Assembly: GCA_036343635.1 (NCBI GenBank)
Contig: JAYYVF010000015.1
Location: 25,409-89,408 of the forward strand
Origin: GCA-2693325 sp036343635
GTDB lineage: Bacteria > Latescibacterota > UBA2968 > UBA8231
Reading direction: 5' to 3'
DNA: 64,000 nucleotides
The position numbers and the translations under genes are program-made. Below, piece by piece: positions 1 to 8,247 of the stretch; the first letter of the stretch is position 1, and every line of letters begins with the position of its first letter. A model generated the notes under the pieces. That model was not told where the DNA came from and ran no database searches. It saw nothing but the letters and a program-made list of their open reading frames with translations.

Positions 1-1
1 A

Positions 2-868
2 AATGGGCCCTACTACGGGAAGAGACCCAATGCAGATCACCAGAAAAATAAAAAATATTATGAAAATCATCCTTATTCACCCCATTCAACGTTTAAAATC
101 GCAAAAGTCCTATGGGAAAAATTTCAAAAAAAAATTAATGGTTTAGGAAAATTGAGCAGCACCTTAAAAGGTTGGCACGTAGTATTAGATCCTGGTCACG
201 GCGGTTTAGATCCAGGAGCTATAGCAAAAACCATAGATGGAAACAATACGACTCTTTTCGTAACTGAAGATGAATACGTTTACGACATTGCCCTGCGAGT
301 ATACGTCCTTTTACAACTTCACGGTGCAGACGTAACTATCACCTTACTATCCCCCAATCACCTTATTCGTAGCAACGATCCGCCTACCGCCACCTTCGTA
401 AATGAAAAAAATGAGGTATACAACTCACTGAGTCATAACAAAAGTAACACTCGCAGAGACTGGCCACGTGGAGGTAATCTTTCCACGCGAGTTCGAATTG
501 CCCGAAGAGCTTTCAAGGAAACACCTAAAGGAAAACGAGTTTTTCTGTCATTTCATGCCGACATAGACCATAATGCTCCCGAAGCGCCCCTCGTTCTCTA
601 TTACGAAAGCCGTTCAGGAAAACGAATAGATCGAAGTTCAAAGCGGTTTGCCGAAGGCTTGCTAAACACCTTGGGAGCAGGTGCGAGAGCCAGAGGCCAA
701 GGGCTCGGAGTCTTGCGCGACAATCCCGCTGATGTAAAAGTCCTCCTTGAATTACGTAACATGGCCTACCGAGATCATGTGTGGGCACTAAGATTTGAAC
801 AATTGCGCCAACGCGATGCAGAAAAAGTTGTGCAAGGACTTTTAAATTATGTAAAGAACACACGTTAA
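2..868 (+). CDS. N-acetylmuramoyl-L-alanine amidase (Amidase_3), 5'-truncated by window edge
   Basis: Zinc amidase that cleaves the MurNAc-L-Ala bond of peptidoglycan, probably in the envelope during wall remodelling. The frame is open from base 2 without a stop, so the gene begins before the window; a TTG at 152 could be mistaken for the start, but the coding frame runs through it. The catalytic domain opens with VVLDPGHGGLDPG (first zinc His), followed by Glu in EDEYVYDIA, His in FLSFHAD and the catalytic Glu in VLLELRNM, the expected Amidase_3 order. About 60 polar residues between the second and third motifs form a longer insert than in minimal family members. The visible N-terminal 50 residues are lysine/tyrosine rich and resemble a linker. 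It ends just before a strong shared terminator. The family call is secure; the full domain architecture is unknown because the 5' end is missing. Confidence 0.88.
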   Translation, partial: NGPYYGKRPNADHQKNKKYYENHPYSPHSTFKIAKVLWEKFQKKINGLGKLSSTLKGWHVVLDPGHGGLDPGAIAKTIDGNNTTLFVTEDEYVYDIALRVYVLLQLHGADVTITLLSPNHLIRSNDPPTATFVNEKNEVYNSLSHNKSNTRRDWPRGGNLSTRVRIARRAFKETPKGKRVFLSFHADIDHNAPEAPLVLYYESRSGKRIDRSSKRFAEGLLNTLGAGARARGQGLGVLRDNPADVKVLLELRNMAYRDHVWALRFEQLRQRDAEKVVQGLLNYVKNTR

Positions 869-890
869 ATACACTATAGCATAATCCATA

Positions 891-930
891 AAAAAGACCC
901 TCGGAGGTTTTTATTCCGAGGGTCTTTTTT
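891..930. terminator. Bidirectional rho-independent terminator
   Basis: A 15-bp stem (891-905 pairing with 915-929) with a 9-nt loop, flanked by A-run on the left and T-run on the right, so it works in both directions. It lies between the amidase gene and the convergent small gene at 961-1239 and probably ends both transcripts. Confidence 0.9.
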
Positions 931-960
931 ATACGACACGAATATAGAACTAAGAATCCA

Positions 961-1239
961 TCAAAATTCTATCGATCCCCCGTCATGAACCAATCTCCGC
1001 GCAGCCCGTCTAACAACCTCTGGCTCAAGGCCTGCCAACTCACACCATGGATCTATTCTCCGACTCTCCACGAACGTCATTTCTAACTGATCCTCACTTA
1101 CTTCTTCTTCATTCTTCGATATCTCACGCAACGTACTAAGTATCATAGCATTGGCCAAGCGGCGGTAAGCCAGAGAAACTCGTTGGGACTGTGCGGCATC
1201 TTGGTCGGTTCTAATGCCAGTATCTATCAAGGTATCCAT
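961..1239 (-). CDS. Small hypothetical protein, 92 aa
   Basis: Not recognised. An acidic/basic mixed, cysteine-poor small protein that looks all-helical: a central helix around YRRLANAMILSTLREI, an acidic linker, and a C-terminal segment (ELAGLEPEVVRRAARRL) with the spacing of a helix-turn-helix. No signal peptide or membrane segment is visible. The start codon at 1239 is preceded directly by AAGGAAGG, a good ribosome-binding sequence. It is convergent with the amidase gene and separated from it by a bidirectional terminator, and it stands alone on its strand. A small DNA-binding or adaptor protein is possible but not demonstrable from the sequence. Confidence 0.6.
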   Translation of the reverse strand: MDTLIDTGIRTDQDAAQSQRVSLAYRRLANAMILSTLREISKNEEEVSEDQLEMTFVESRRIDPWCELAGLEPEVVRRAARRLVHDGGSIEF

Positions 1240-1446
1240 CCTTCCTTAGCTATTCGCGGGTAACAATAATATTTCAAATAAAGGATTAAAAATTTTACAA
1301 TACGATACCTCTCTCGCATAGACTAACATCCTTTAACGCACTACTAATCTACGAACTTTTTAGTGAACTTTTCAAAAAAAATTGCTCAAAACGAAAAAAA
1401 AAAAGATCCTAACAAGGGTTGATTTTCACAAATCAATTTTTTTCAA

Positions 1447-2484
1447 CTACTTAACCACTTCCGTGTGATCAATCGCACGCCTCTCTGCACTTGCCCGATA
1501 AAGCCGATAAACCCATTCGATCGCCGTCAGACCATCTAAACCTTGAGATTCTTGTGATTTTTTCCGTACAATTCTGTCCAAAAAAGCATTCCATTCAAGT
1601 TCCCAAGAAATATCACATCCCGAAAATGAATAGGTTTTCTCTTCAGGTACACCACCATCGATACGTCGTTTACCTACGCGCAATTTCTCTCGGCCGTAAG
1701 ACCTCCCTAATCCCTCTACAACCGCATAGCCCTCCCGACCAAAAACCTCAAAGCAAAATAAATTTTTCCATTGCGTCCAACTGGCGTGTATAGATGCTAT
1801 CTGACCATTCGCCGTACGAAACAAACCGTAAGCATTATCTTCTAATGGCTTCATGTCCCAATAATGTGTTTCTACGTAGCCACTTACTTCTGAAAAATCT
1901 CCCAATAGCCAAAGTGACAAATCTACCAAGTGAATACCCTGATCGAGTAACTCCCCACCACCAGCAAGTTCGGGTATTGCCCGCCATTCTCTGTCATATC
2001 CGGGACGGCCACCATGTCCGTAACGAGCTCTTATACTTAATAACGCGCCCAATTCACCCGAATCACAAATTCTTTTCAATTCTTGCAAAGAAGGATGATA
2101 ACGATGGTTGTACCCACCCCAGAATGCGGATCCTGTTTCCTCTGCAGCTTTGACTGATGAATACACCTCGGTAGGACATCGTCCCATAGGTTTCTCACAG
2201 AGAACATGTTTCCCAGCCTTCAGGCATGCGCTACTGATGGCAGCTAAATGTTCATGCGTCGTGGATACGACAACTATATCAACCCCACTTTCAACTATAT
2301 TTTGCCACGAAGAAACAGACGTTGCCCCAAATTCACTAGACAAAATTTCAGCCTTTTCATGGTCTATATCGCAAATATATTCTACATTACAGTTTGGATG
2401 TGCCATCGCTACGTCAGCACGTTTTTTTCCAATAGATCCCGCTCCAACAATCGCGACACTATACAATTGATTCCTCGTCCACAT
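1447..2484 (-). CDS. Gfo/Idh/MocA family NAD(P)-dependent oxidoreductase
   Basis: A 345-residue dehydrogenase of the Gfo/Idh/MocA family, which oxidises or reduces hydroxyl groups of sugars, inositols and related compounds. The N-terminal Rossmann fold shows AIVGAGSIGKKR (G-x-G-x-x-G), the family Lys is in LCEKPMGR near residue 97, and the catalytic-domain His is in LDQGIHLVDL. Length is normal for the family. It overlaps the end of the upstream SDR gene by 26 nt, so the two are translationally coupled and probably act on consecutive steps of one pathway. There is no good Shine-Dalgarno of its own, consistent with coupling. The substrate cannot be read from the sequence. Confidence 0.88.
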   Translation of the reverse strand: MWTRNQLYSVAIVGAGSIGKKRADVAMAHPNCNVEYICDIDHEKAEILSSEFGATSVSSWQNIVESGVDIVVVSTTHEHLAAISSACLKAGKHVLCEKPMGRCPTEVYSSVKAAEETGSAFWGGYNHRYHPSLQELKRICDSGELGALLSIRARYGHGGRPGYDREWRAIPELAGGGELLDQGIHLVDLSLWLLGDFSEVSGYVETHYWDMKPLEDNAYGLFRTANGQIASIHASWTQWKNLFCFEVFGREGYAVVEGLGRSYGREKLRVGKRRIDGGVPEEKTYSFSGCDISWELEWNAFLDRIVRKKSQESQGLDGLTAIEWVYRLYRASAERRAIDHTEVVK

Positions 2485-3298
2485 TCAATCGCCGCATTGT
2501 AAATGTTTCTGTTTCCATTACCTTTTGTAAATCCATTTTTTCCCACGGATCCCACACTGCAGAAAGCAAACGACCGCTCAAACCATTGGATTTGTCCGAA
2601 GCTAGAAATACAGCCAACGCAGCTGGCTTCTCAAGATCTATGCCTCCATTCTGAACAAGGTCTGTAGCAGCCTCACGCTCAACTTCTCCAATACTCAATC
2701 CCGCCGCCAAACGCTGATCCAACATTTGTGTATTTACAGCACCTGGCGCAATGGCATTTACGTCAATGCCATTTTTCTTTACTTCGGAAGCAAGGGTCTC
2801 AGTCAACCGCACGATCGCAGCTTTTGAGGCACTATAGGCACTAAAGAAAGGTCGTGGCGTTACTGCCCCTCCGCCAGACAAATTGATAATTTTTCCCCTA
2901 TTTTGCCCTATCATGCCCGGCAATACAGTTTGTGAACAGAGGAATGTACTACGAAGATTGATTTCTACGGTCCTCCACCAATCCTCAACATTAATTTCAT
3001 GCATAGGACCCATTGGACCCTGCACCCCCGCATTGTTCACCAGTACGTCTACGCCTCCCCACCTGCCAGCTACTACTTGCCAAGCCCTTTCAACCTCTGA
3101 AGCAATCGAAACATCTGCGACAATAATTTCGACCTCCGCTCCAACTGAACGAACCAGATCCTGTGTTTCCAACAAGTTACATTTTGTCCGACCCCACAAG
3201 CATAGACGAGCACCTGAACGTCCCATCGCAATGGCGATGGCTCGACCAATGCCCCGACCGGCCCCTGTAATAACTACCCGCCGATTTGTTAGTTCCAT
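2459..3298 (-). CDS. Short-chain dehydrogenase/reductase (SDR)
   Basis: Classical SDR of 279 residues that interconverts an alcohol and a ketone with NAD(P)H. Motifs: TGAGRGIG (residues 11-18), NNAG (88-91), and catalytic Ser141, Tyr155, Lys159 (YSASK). The start at 3298 is preferred because GGGAG lies just upstream. An in-frame ATG at 3382 would add 28 residues containing a CxxC, but it lacks a ribosome-binding site and would overlap the divergent promoter at 3372-3400. The C-terminus carries an unusual tail of about 30 residues (from AVWDPWEKMD), also present in some sugar-acting SDRs. First gene of a two-gene operon with the Gfo oxidoreductase. Confidence 0.87.
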   Translation of the reverse strand: MELTNRRVVITGAGRGIGRAIAIAMGRSGARLCLWGRTKCNLLETQDLVRSVGAEVEIIVADVSIASEVERAWQVVAGRWGGVDVLVNNAGVQGPMGPMHEINVEDWWRTVEINLRSTFLCSQTVLPGMIGQNRGKIINLSGGGAVTPRPFFSAYSASKAAIVRLTETLASEVKKNGIDVNAIAPGAVNTQMLDQRLAAGLSIGEVEREAATDLVQNGGIDLEKPAALAVFLASDKSNGLSGRLLSAVWDPWEKMDLQKVMETETFTMRRLNVDEESIV

Positions 3299-3371
3299 TT
3301 CTATCTCCCATATTTGTCTCTTAATATATTGAACAATCCAATTTGAACCGCATACCTCACAAGTAACATCG

Positions 3372-3400
3372 TTGACCTTCATTCTGACAACTCATAAATT
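3372..3400 (+). promoter_or_regulatory. Candidate sigma70-type promoter for the ATP-grasp/larE/def operon
   Basis: TTGACC (3372-3377) and TAAATT (3395-3400) are separated by 17 bp, matching 5/6 and 4/6 consensus positions. It sits 44 bp upstream of the ATG at 3444, in the divergent gap with the SDR gene. Confidence 0.4.
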
Positions 3401-3443
3401 ATTAATCTGCCCCCTACCTAATTAACGCATTTTGAGAGGCATT

Positions 3444-4880
3444 ATGTCGCAGTTGAACACTAAATCCGATCCACGTCAAATATGTATAGCATTAAACGAA
3501 CACACGCCAAAAGGCGGCCTATTTGAAGGAGATCGCGAACACATACATCCTCAAAGTAACCTACCTTGGCGAATCTCTCCAGAACCATTTTGGTTAAATC
3601 ACGAGCAAAAAAAAGAGCTGGAGGAATTGGGCAGGAGTTTGCATCAATTTTATAAAGCAGCCAACACACTATATCATCAAAGTGCAAAAGGCAGTCAACC
3701 TCCCTGGATAATGGAATATTTGGATCTTGGAAAGCCAAGCCACATTACTGAAATGGGCCTATGGAACCGAATAAAGTCACAACTACCTTTAGTTATGCGT
3801 CCCGATTTGCTACTTACGGAAGAGGGTTTTCGAATTATCGAAATGGACTCGGTGCCTGGTGGAATGGGATTCACTGCTCAAATATCTCATCTTTATTCAG
3901 ATCTGGGATATGATTTAATTGGAGGGCGCAACGGTTTAGTTGAAGGATTTTACAATGCCCTTTCGGCTTCTACCAATACTCAAGAACCAACTATCGCCTT
4001 TGTTGTTTCTGACGAATCGGAATCGTATCGCGCCGAAATGCAATGGATAGCAGATCAATTTAGCGAAAACCATACTCGGGCCTATTGCATCCACCCTCGC
4101 GATATTCATTTTGATCATGCAGGTCTTTTCATCAAAGACCACGGTGATGAATATCGAATTGATGCAGTCTATCGGTTTTTTGAATTATTTGACCTCAAAA
4201 ACATTCCAAAAGCTGAATTAATCTCCTACTTCACGAAAAAGAATATCGTTCGATTAACACCACCACCTAAAGCCTATCTTGAGGAAAAACTCTGGTTGGC
4301 ATTATTTCATCATCCACACTTGAAATCGTTTTGGGAAAAAGAATTACAGAAAACTGCTTTTGATCAATTGTCCACCCTAATACCTCAAACTTGGATTTTA
4401 GACCCCCGTCCAATCCCCCCCCATGCAAGTGTGTCTAACCTTGAGATTAATAATCTAACCGTTAATAGTTGGAATCAACTCAAGGGAATCAGTAAAAAAC
4501 AGCGTGAAATGGTAATCAAGCCATCAGGATTCTCTGAGCTGGCTTACGAGAGCAAAGGTGTTTCTGTTGGTCATGACATGTCCGAAGAAATGTGGAATAG
4601 AGATATCCAGAATGGGCTCGACCAATTTAAACGAACACCTCACATACTCCAAAAATTCCACAAATCTATGCGTCAAACTATGCACTACTACGATTTTTAT
4701 GAGGACAAACTCAAGCCAATGCGTGGTCGCACGTTGTTAAGGCCTTATTTCTATTTAATTGATGGTACACCAAATTTAGCCGGCGTACAGGCTGTAGTTT
4801 GTCCGCCCGACAAAAAGATCTTGCATGGGATGGTCGACGCTATTATTACCCCTTGCGCTATCCAGTCAGAGAATCAGTAG
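3444..4880 (+). CDS. ATP-grasp-like (circularly permuted type) ligase, function unknown
   Basis: A 478-residue soluble protein. Segments resemble the circularly permuted ATP-grasp group that includes glutathionylspermidine synthase-like enzymes: RPDLLLTEEGFRIIEMDSVPG near residues 115-137, DAVYRFFELFDL, and a later ATP-binding-type segment MVIKPSGFSE. Such enzymes join a carboxylate to an amine through an acyl-phosphate. The assignment rests on pattern similarity only. The start at 3444 is chosen because GAGAGG precedes it by five bases; a TTG at 3432 would place that site inside the gene. larE begins 15 bp after its stop, so it heads the operon with larE and def. No signal peptide or membrane segment was seen. 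A carboxylate-amine ligase is the best guess; the substrate is unknown. Confidence 0.6.
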   Translation: MSQLNTKSDPRQICIALNEHTPKGGLFEGDREHIHPQSNLPWRISPEPFWLNHEQKKELEELGRSLHQFYKAANTLYHQSAKGSQPPWIMEYLDLGKPSHITEMGLWNRIKSQLPLVMRPDLLLTEEGFRIIEMDSVPGGMGFTAQISHLYSDLGYDLIGGRNGLVEGFYNALSASTNTQEPTIAFVVSDESESYRAEMQWIADQFSENHTRAYCIHPRDIHFDHAGLFIKDHGDEYRIDAVYRFFELFDLKNIPKAELISYFTKKNIVRLTPPPKAYLEEKLWLALFHHPHLKSFWEKELQKTAFDQLSTLIPQTWILDPRPIPPHASVSNLEINNLTVNSWNQLKGISKKQREMVIKPSGFSELAYESKGVSVGHDMSEEMWNRDIQNGLDQFKRTPHILQKFHKSMRQTMHYYDFYEDKLKPMRGRTLLRPYFYLIDGTPNLAGVQAVVCPPDKKILHGMVDAIITPCAIQSENQ

Positions 4881-4894
4881 GAAGAAGTTTTCTA

Positions 4895-5977
4895 ATGGAA
4901 AATTCTTTTGCAGTTTCGAACATAGAAGATAAAAAAGTGATTGAAGATAAATTATTTCAGTTAGAAAGCCTCTTAAAGCCCATGGGCCGCGTACTAATTG
5001 GTTATTCAGGCGGAGTCGATAGTGCTATGTTAGCCGTGGCGGCACACCGCGTACTAGGCAATAATGCAATCTGCGTAACAGCCGATTCTGAAAGCTATGC
5101 CAGTGGCGAATTAGAACGTGCGAAAGAAATAACCTCACAATTCGACATACCCCACAAAATTATCAAGACCCGCGAACTTGATAACCCAGAATACGCCAAG
5201 AATTCACCGGATAGATGTTACCACTGCAAAAGTGAACTATTCTCTCACATGGCCAAAATGGCACAAGAATTGGGCGTTAACTTCATTTTATACGGCCAAA
5301 ACGCCGACGATGTTGGAGATTTCCGTCCAGGTGCAAGAGCCGCCAAAGAGACCGGTGTTCGAGCACCGTTAGCGGAAGTAGCTATGACAAAAAAAGACGT
5401 GAGAATACTCGCCAAACGGTGGGGATTGTCTGTTTGGGATAGGCCCGCTATGGCTTGCCTATCGTCTCGGTTCCCTTACGGTACTACGGTCACCTCAAAA
5501 GGGCTTGAACAAATCGACCGTACAGAAGCATTCCTAAAAACACATCTCGGCTATAATCAGGTTCGATCCAGACACCACAACGATCTTGCTCGCGTTGAAA
5601 TTCCAGCCCCTGAGTTATCCGACCTGCTTAATTCGCCTTCAACTAGACAACTTACAGTAAAAGCCATGAAAGAAATTGGCTATCTTTATTCAACGGTCGA
5701 TCTTCGTGGCTTTCGCTCTGGAAGTATGAACGAAGTGCTTTTACGAATTTCTGAAGAAAACCAAGAGCCGGTGGAAAAACACATACAATCTATTTTCCAC
5801 AAAAATGATTTCGTGAGCGGTTGTTACGAAGACCGCGAACAACTTCTTTACCTTAGGCTCTCTGAGAAGGACACTAGACGTTTGAGCGAGGACGAACTCC
5901 GAAATCAATTAATTTCAGATATGGAAGCCTCAAATTTTCGTTACATCGCACTAGATCTGGAACCACTCCAGACATGA
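4895..5977 (+). CDS. larE: LarE-type ATP-dependent sacrificial sulfur transferase
   Basis: A 360-residue protein of the LarE family, which adenylylates a carboxyl group of the pyridinium precursor and donates sulfur from its own cysteine during nickel-pincer cofactor synthesis. The PP-loop SGGVDS is at residues 38-43. Cys108 and Cys111 (RCYHCK) are present, and Cys188 lies in MACLSSRFPYG, the region of the sacrificial cysteine in characterised LarE. The protein is about 80 residues longer than the Lactobacillus enzyme; the extra C-terminal part (after about residue 275) looks like a small alpha/beta domain. The start at 4895 follows AGGAAGAAG; earlier in-frame ATGs lie inside the upstream gene. 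larB and larC are not nearby, so it may serve a distant pathway or another sulfur-transfer role. It overlaps def by ATGA. Confidence 0.85.
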   Translation: MENSFAVSNIEDKKVIEDKLFQLESLLKPMGRVLIGYSGGVDSAMLAVAAHRVLGNNAICVTADSESYASGELERAKEITSQFDIPHKIIKTRELDNPEYAKNSPDRCYHCKSELFSHMAKMAQELGVNFILYGQNADDVGDFRPGARAAKETGVRAPLAEVAMTKKDVRILAKRWGLSVWDRPAMACLSSRFPYGTTVTSKGLEQIDRTEAFLKTHLGYNQVRSRHHNDLARVEIPAPELSDLLNSPSTRQLTVKAMKEIGYLYSTVDLRGFRSGSMNEVLLRISEENQEPVEKHIQSIFHKNDFVSGCYEDREQLLYLRLSEKDTRRLSEDELRNQLISDMEASNFRYIALDLEPLQT

Positions 5978-6516
5978 AACGGGAAATAGTCAAATTTGGT
6001 GCTGACGTATTGAGAGCTCCCTGCAAATCAATAGATACTTTTGACGAAAATTTATCCGAAATTATAGAAAATTTATTTGATTCTATGCGAGCGGCCGAGG
6101 GCGTTGGGCTTGCTGCACCGCAAATAGGTTTTAGTCAGCGTGTTTGTGTTGTCGACGTATCAAAGCAACAACCAGATCACGGTCCGGTAGCATTGATTAA
6201 TCCTCATATTGTGGTTAGCGAGGGGGAACAAATTGGCGAAGAAGGATGCTTGAGCTTTCCCGATCTTTATGGTGACGTAAAACGCTATGAGTCTGTTAAA
6301 GTAGAAGCTTTAGATAAAAATGGTCAGGCCTTTTCTACTGAAGGTTCAGGGTTCTATGCCAGAGCTCTTCAGCATGAATTAGACCATCTGAATGGTATAT
6401 TGTTTGTCGATCATCTCAAGCCACTCAAGCGTCAGCTGATGCGTAATGCTCTTAAACGACTAAAAAAAGAAGGGCTGAAGTGGCAGCGTGAAAACAAGCA
6501 ATCTATTGACAAGTGA
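5974..6516 (+). CDS. def: Peptide deformylase
   Basis: Removes the N-formyl group from nascent proteins in the cytoplasm. All three family motifs are present: GVGLAAPQIG (residues 43-52), EEGCLS with metal ligand Cys92, and QHELDH with His134, catalytic Glu135 and His138. At 180 residues the length is usual. Its ATG overlaps the larE stop (ATGA), showing translational coupling, which is an uncommon partnership because def is usually next to fmt. The gene is followed within 35 bp by tRNA-Asp. Confidence 0.96.
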   Translation: MKREIVKFGADVLRAPCKSIDTFDENLSEIIENLFDSMRAAEGVGLAAPQIGFSQRVCVVDVSKQQPDHGPVALINPHIVVSEGEQIGEEGCLSFPDLYGDVKRYESVKVEALDKNGQAFSTEGSGFYARALQHELDHLNGILFVDHLKPLKRQLMRNALKRLKKEGLKWQRENKQSIDK

Positions 6517-6549
6517 AATAGGTAAGTTTACTTTTTTTGTCTTGTAAGT

Positions 6550-6626
6550 GGGATCGTAGTTCAGCTGGTTAGAACGCCGGCCTGTCACGCCGGAGGTCGC
6601 GAGTTCGAGTCTCGTCGGTCCCGCCA
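6550..6626 (+). tRNA. tRNA-Asp (anticodon GTC)
   Basis: A complete 77-nt cloverleaf. Acceptor GGGATCG pairs with CGGTCCC, the D-stem is GTTC/GAAC, anticodon stem CCGGC/GCCGG holds loop CTGTCAC with anticodon GTC, and the T-loop is TTCGAGT. The discriminator G is followed by an encoded CCA at 6624-6626. Confidence 0.97.
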
Positions 6627-6630
6627 TTTT

Positions 6631-6669
6631 ACTCCTTGTAAATCAACAGTTTACGAGGAGTATTTTTTT
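6631..6669 (+). terminator. Rho-independent terminator after tRNA-Asp
   Basis: A 12-bp stem (6631-6642 with 6650-6661, one T-G wobble) with a 7-nt loop, followed by a run of T from 6663. It ends the larE/def/tRNA transcript. Confidence 0.88.
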
Positions 6670-6725
6670 TCGGGCACCTTCCGCCTACCCTTATAGCAAA
6701 CACACAGTATTTATCTGAATGATTG

Positions 6726-6866
6726 GTGTCCGGCTATTGTTATACGGCCAAGGACGGCGACTACATACCGACCCGTAGAGGCATCAAGATCTGGCCGAAA
6801 CAGGTTGCTCCGTTGATGAGGTTACTCAACAGCGTAGATAACACGAAGAGGCCCACGCCTCCTTAG
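6726..6866 (+). pseudogene. Remnant resembling the C-terminal half of a PC4-type ssDNA-binding protein
   Basis: A 46-codon open frame from GTG 6726 to TAG 6866. The segment DGDYIPTRRGIKIWP followed by a helix (KQVAPLMRLLNSVD) matches the last beta-strand and helix of the PC4/YdbC transcription-coactivator family, where the pattern is G-x-x-x-P-x-x-x-G-I-x-L followed by a helix. The N-terminal strands of that fold are absent and the frame closes upstream at 6720-6722. No ribosome-binding site is evident. The rest of 6670-7062 shows no other gene. Base composition is visibly richer in GC than the flanks. Likely a decayed fragment within an acquired patch; the match is by eye and short. Confidence 0.4.
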
Positions 6867-7062
6867 GCGAACCGCTTAGGCCCCTTCCGCTATCCTTGTC
6901 GAACCCGTATATAGCGGGCCATTGCGACACCATGGGCAACAGGACAGGCCCGTCAGAGCTTGGAAAAAAGTAATAACCCAGTTAAATTACAACGACAGAT
7001 GAACAAACAAACCATTCGCCCTCTTGACGACCAACACAGTGCACAGCGAGGAACCTAAAATA

Positions 7063-8247
7063 ATGGGCTTAATAGATCGGGTCGAAATCCACGTTTTTGA
7101 ATACTACGTACAAAACCTAGGCTTGGGAGCCCACGCTGCTTCGGGTGTCGGCAATATGATCCACCTGCCCGGTTCTCAACTCACTATGACCCGCCAGGCC
7201 ATCCGCATCCGCTGCGACGACGGCGCCCAAGGCGAATACGTAACACACTGGGTCGGCACACCGTCAGCGCTCGGCCAGATGCAGATGCTGGCCCCCAACT
7301 TATTGGGCCGCGACCCAGAACAACGCGAGCTGATCTACGACGACTTAAAGCGCGAAGTGCGCGCCTACGACCACATGGGCCACGGTGCCTTCGACAACGC
7401 ACTCTGGGATTTAGCCGGCAAGAAATACGGCTTGTCTGTAGCGCGCATGCTCGGAGCATTTCGCACCCGCCTGCCGACCTACGCCAGCACCTACCACGGC
7501 CAATTAGAACGCGGGGGTCTCGATACGCCAGAAGCCTTTGCCGACTACGCAGAGGCCTGCAAAGAGGCCTGTTTCCACGGCTTTAAAATTCACGGTTGGC
7601 ACAACGGCGACGCGCGCAAAGAGGCCGCCAATGCCCTGGGCGTCAGGGAAAGAGTGGGCAATGAAATGGCCCTCATGCTTGACCCAGCCTGCCAATTGCG
7701 CACCTACCTAGATGCACTCTACGTGGGCCGCGCCTGCGATGAAGCCGGCTTCCTATGGTATGAAGACCCCTATCGCGACGGAGGCGTATCGGCCATTAGC
7801 CACGCCCGTCTCCGCGAAAAGCTCGATACGCCCGTACTAGTCAGTGAGCACGTGCGCGGCTTAGAAGAGAAGGCCAACTTCTTACTGCAAGGCGGCTGCG
7901 ACATGATCCACGCTGACCCCGAATACGACATGGGCATCACCGGCGCGATGAAGATCGCCCACTTCTGCGAAGCACTGGGATTTGATATACAAATGCACGC
8001 CTGCGGCCCGGCCCATCGCGCGGTCATCGCCGCCATCCGCAACACCCATTTCTACGAGATGGCACTGATCGGCCCCGGCATGCCCAACGCCGTCCCGCCA
8101 GTCTATCTAGATGGCTACTCCGACCAACCCGAAAACCTCGGGGACGACGGCTGTGTGCCGGTCCCAGATGGGCCGGGATTGGGCGTGGTCTACGATTGGG
8201 AATTTATCACGCGCAACCGCGTGGCGGAGTTCGTCTACGAGTCGTAA
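7063..8247 (+). CDS. Enolase-superfamily dehydratase/racemase (mandelate racemase-like)
   Basis: A 394-residue member of the mandelate racemase/muconate lactonizing superfamily, which abstracts the proton alpha to a carboxylate with Mg2+. The capping domain is followed by a barrel with KIH (a KxH pair) in FKIHGWHNGD, metal ligands Asp in MLDPAC, Glu in WYEDPY and Glu in VSEHVRG, then a basic residue candidate at MHACGPAH. The pattern suits sugar-acid dehydratases, but the substrate is not resolved. The ATG at 7063 follows GAGGAA; an upstream TTG at 7024 has no such site. Its GC content is far above its neighbours (38 of 60 bases in the row at 7201), with C/G-ending codons throughout. It stands alone on its strand beside tRNA-Asp and looks horizontally acquired. 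Confidence 0.85.
   Translation: MGLIDRVEIHVFEYYVQNLGLGAHAASGVGNMIHLPGSQLTMTRQAIRIRCDDGAQGEYVTHWVGTPSALGQMQMLAPNLLGRDPEQRELIYDDLKREVRAYDHMGHGAFDNALWDLAGKKYGLSVARMLGAFRTRLPTYASTYHGQLERGGLDTPEAFADYAEACKEACFHGFKIHGWHNGDARKEAANALGVRERVGNEMALMLDPACQLRTYLDALYVGRACDEAGFLWYEDPYRDGGVSAISHARLREKLDTPVLVSEHVRGLEEKANFLLQGGCDMIHADPEYDMGITGAMKIAHFCEALGFDIQMHACGPAHRAVIAAIRNTHFYEMALIGPGMPNAVPPVYLDGYSDQPENLGDDGCVPVPDGPGLGVVYDWEFITRNRVAEFVYES

Noticed and set aside
3299..3382. Longer start for the SDR gene, adding 28 residues with a CxxC
   Set aside because: No ribosome-binding site at 3382, overlap with a candidate divergent promoter, and GGGAG directly before 3298 supports the shorter protein.
4895..5977. A complete nickel-pincer (lar) operon
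   Set aside because: Only larE is present; no larA, larB or larC-like protein was found in the 64 kb.
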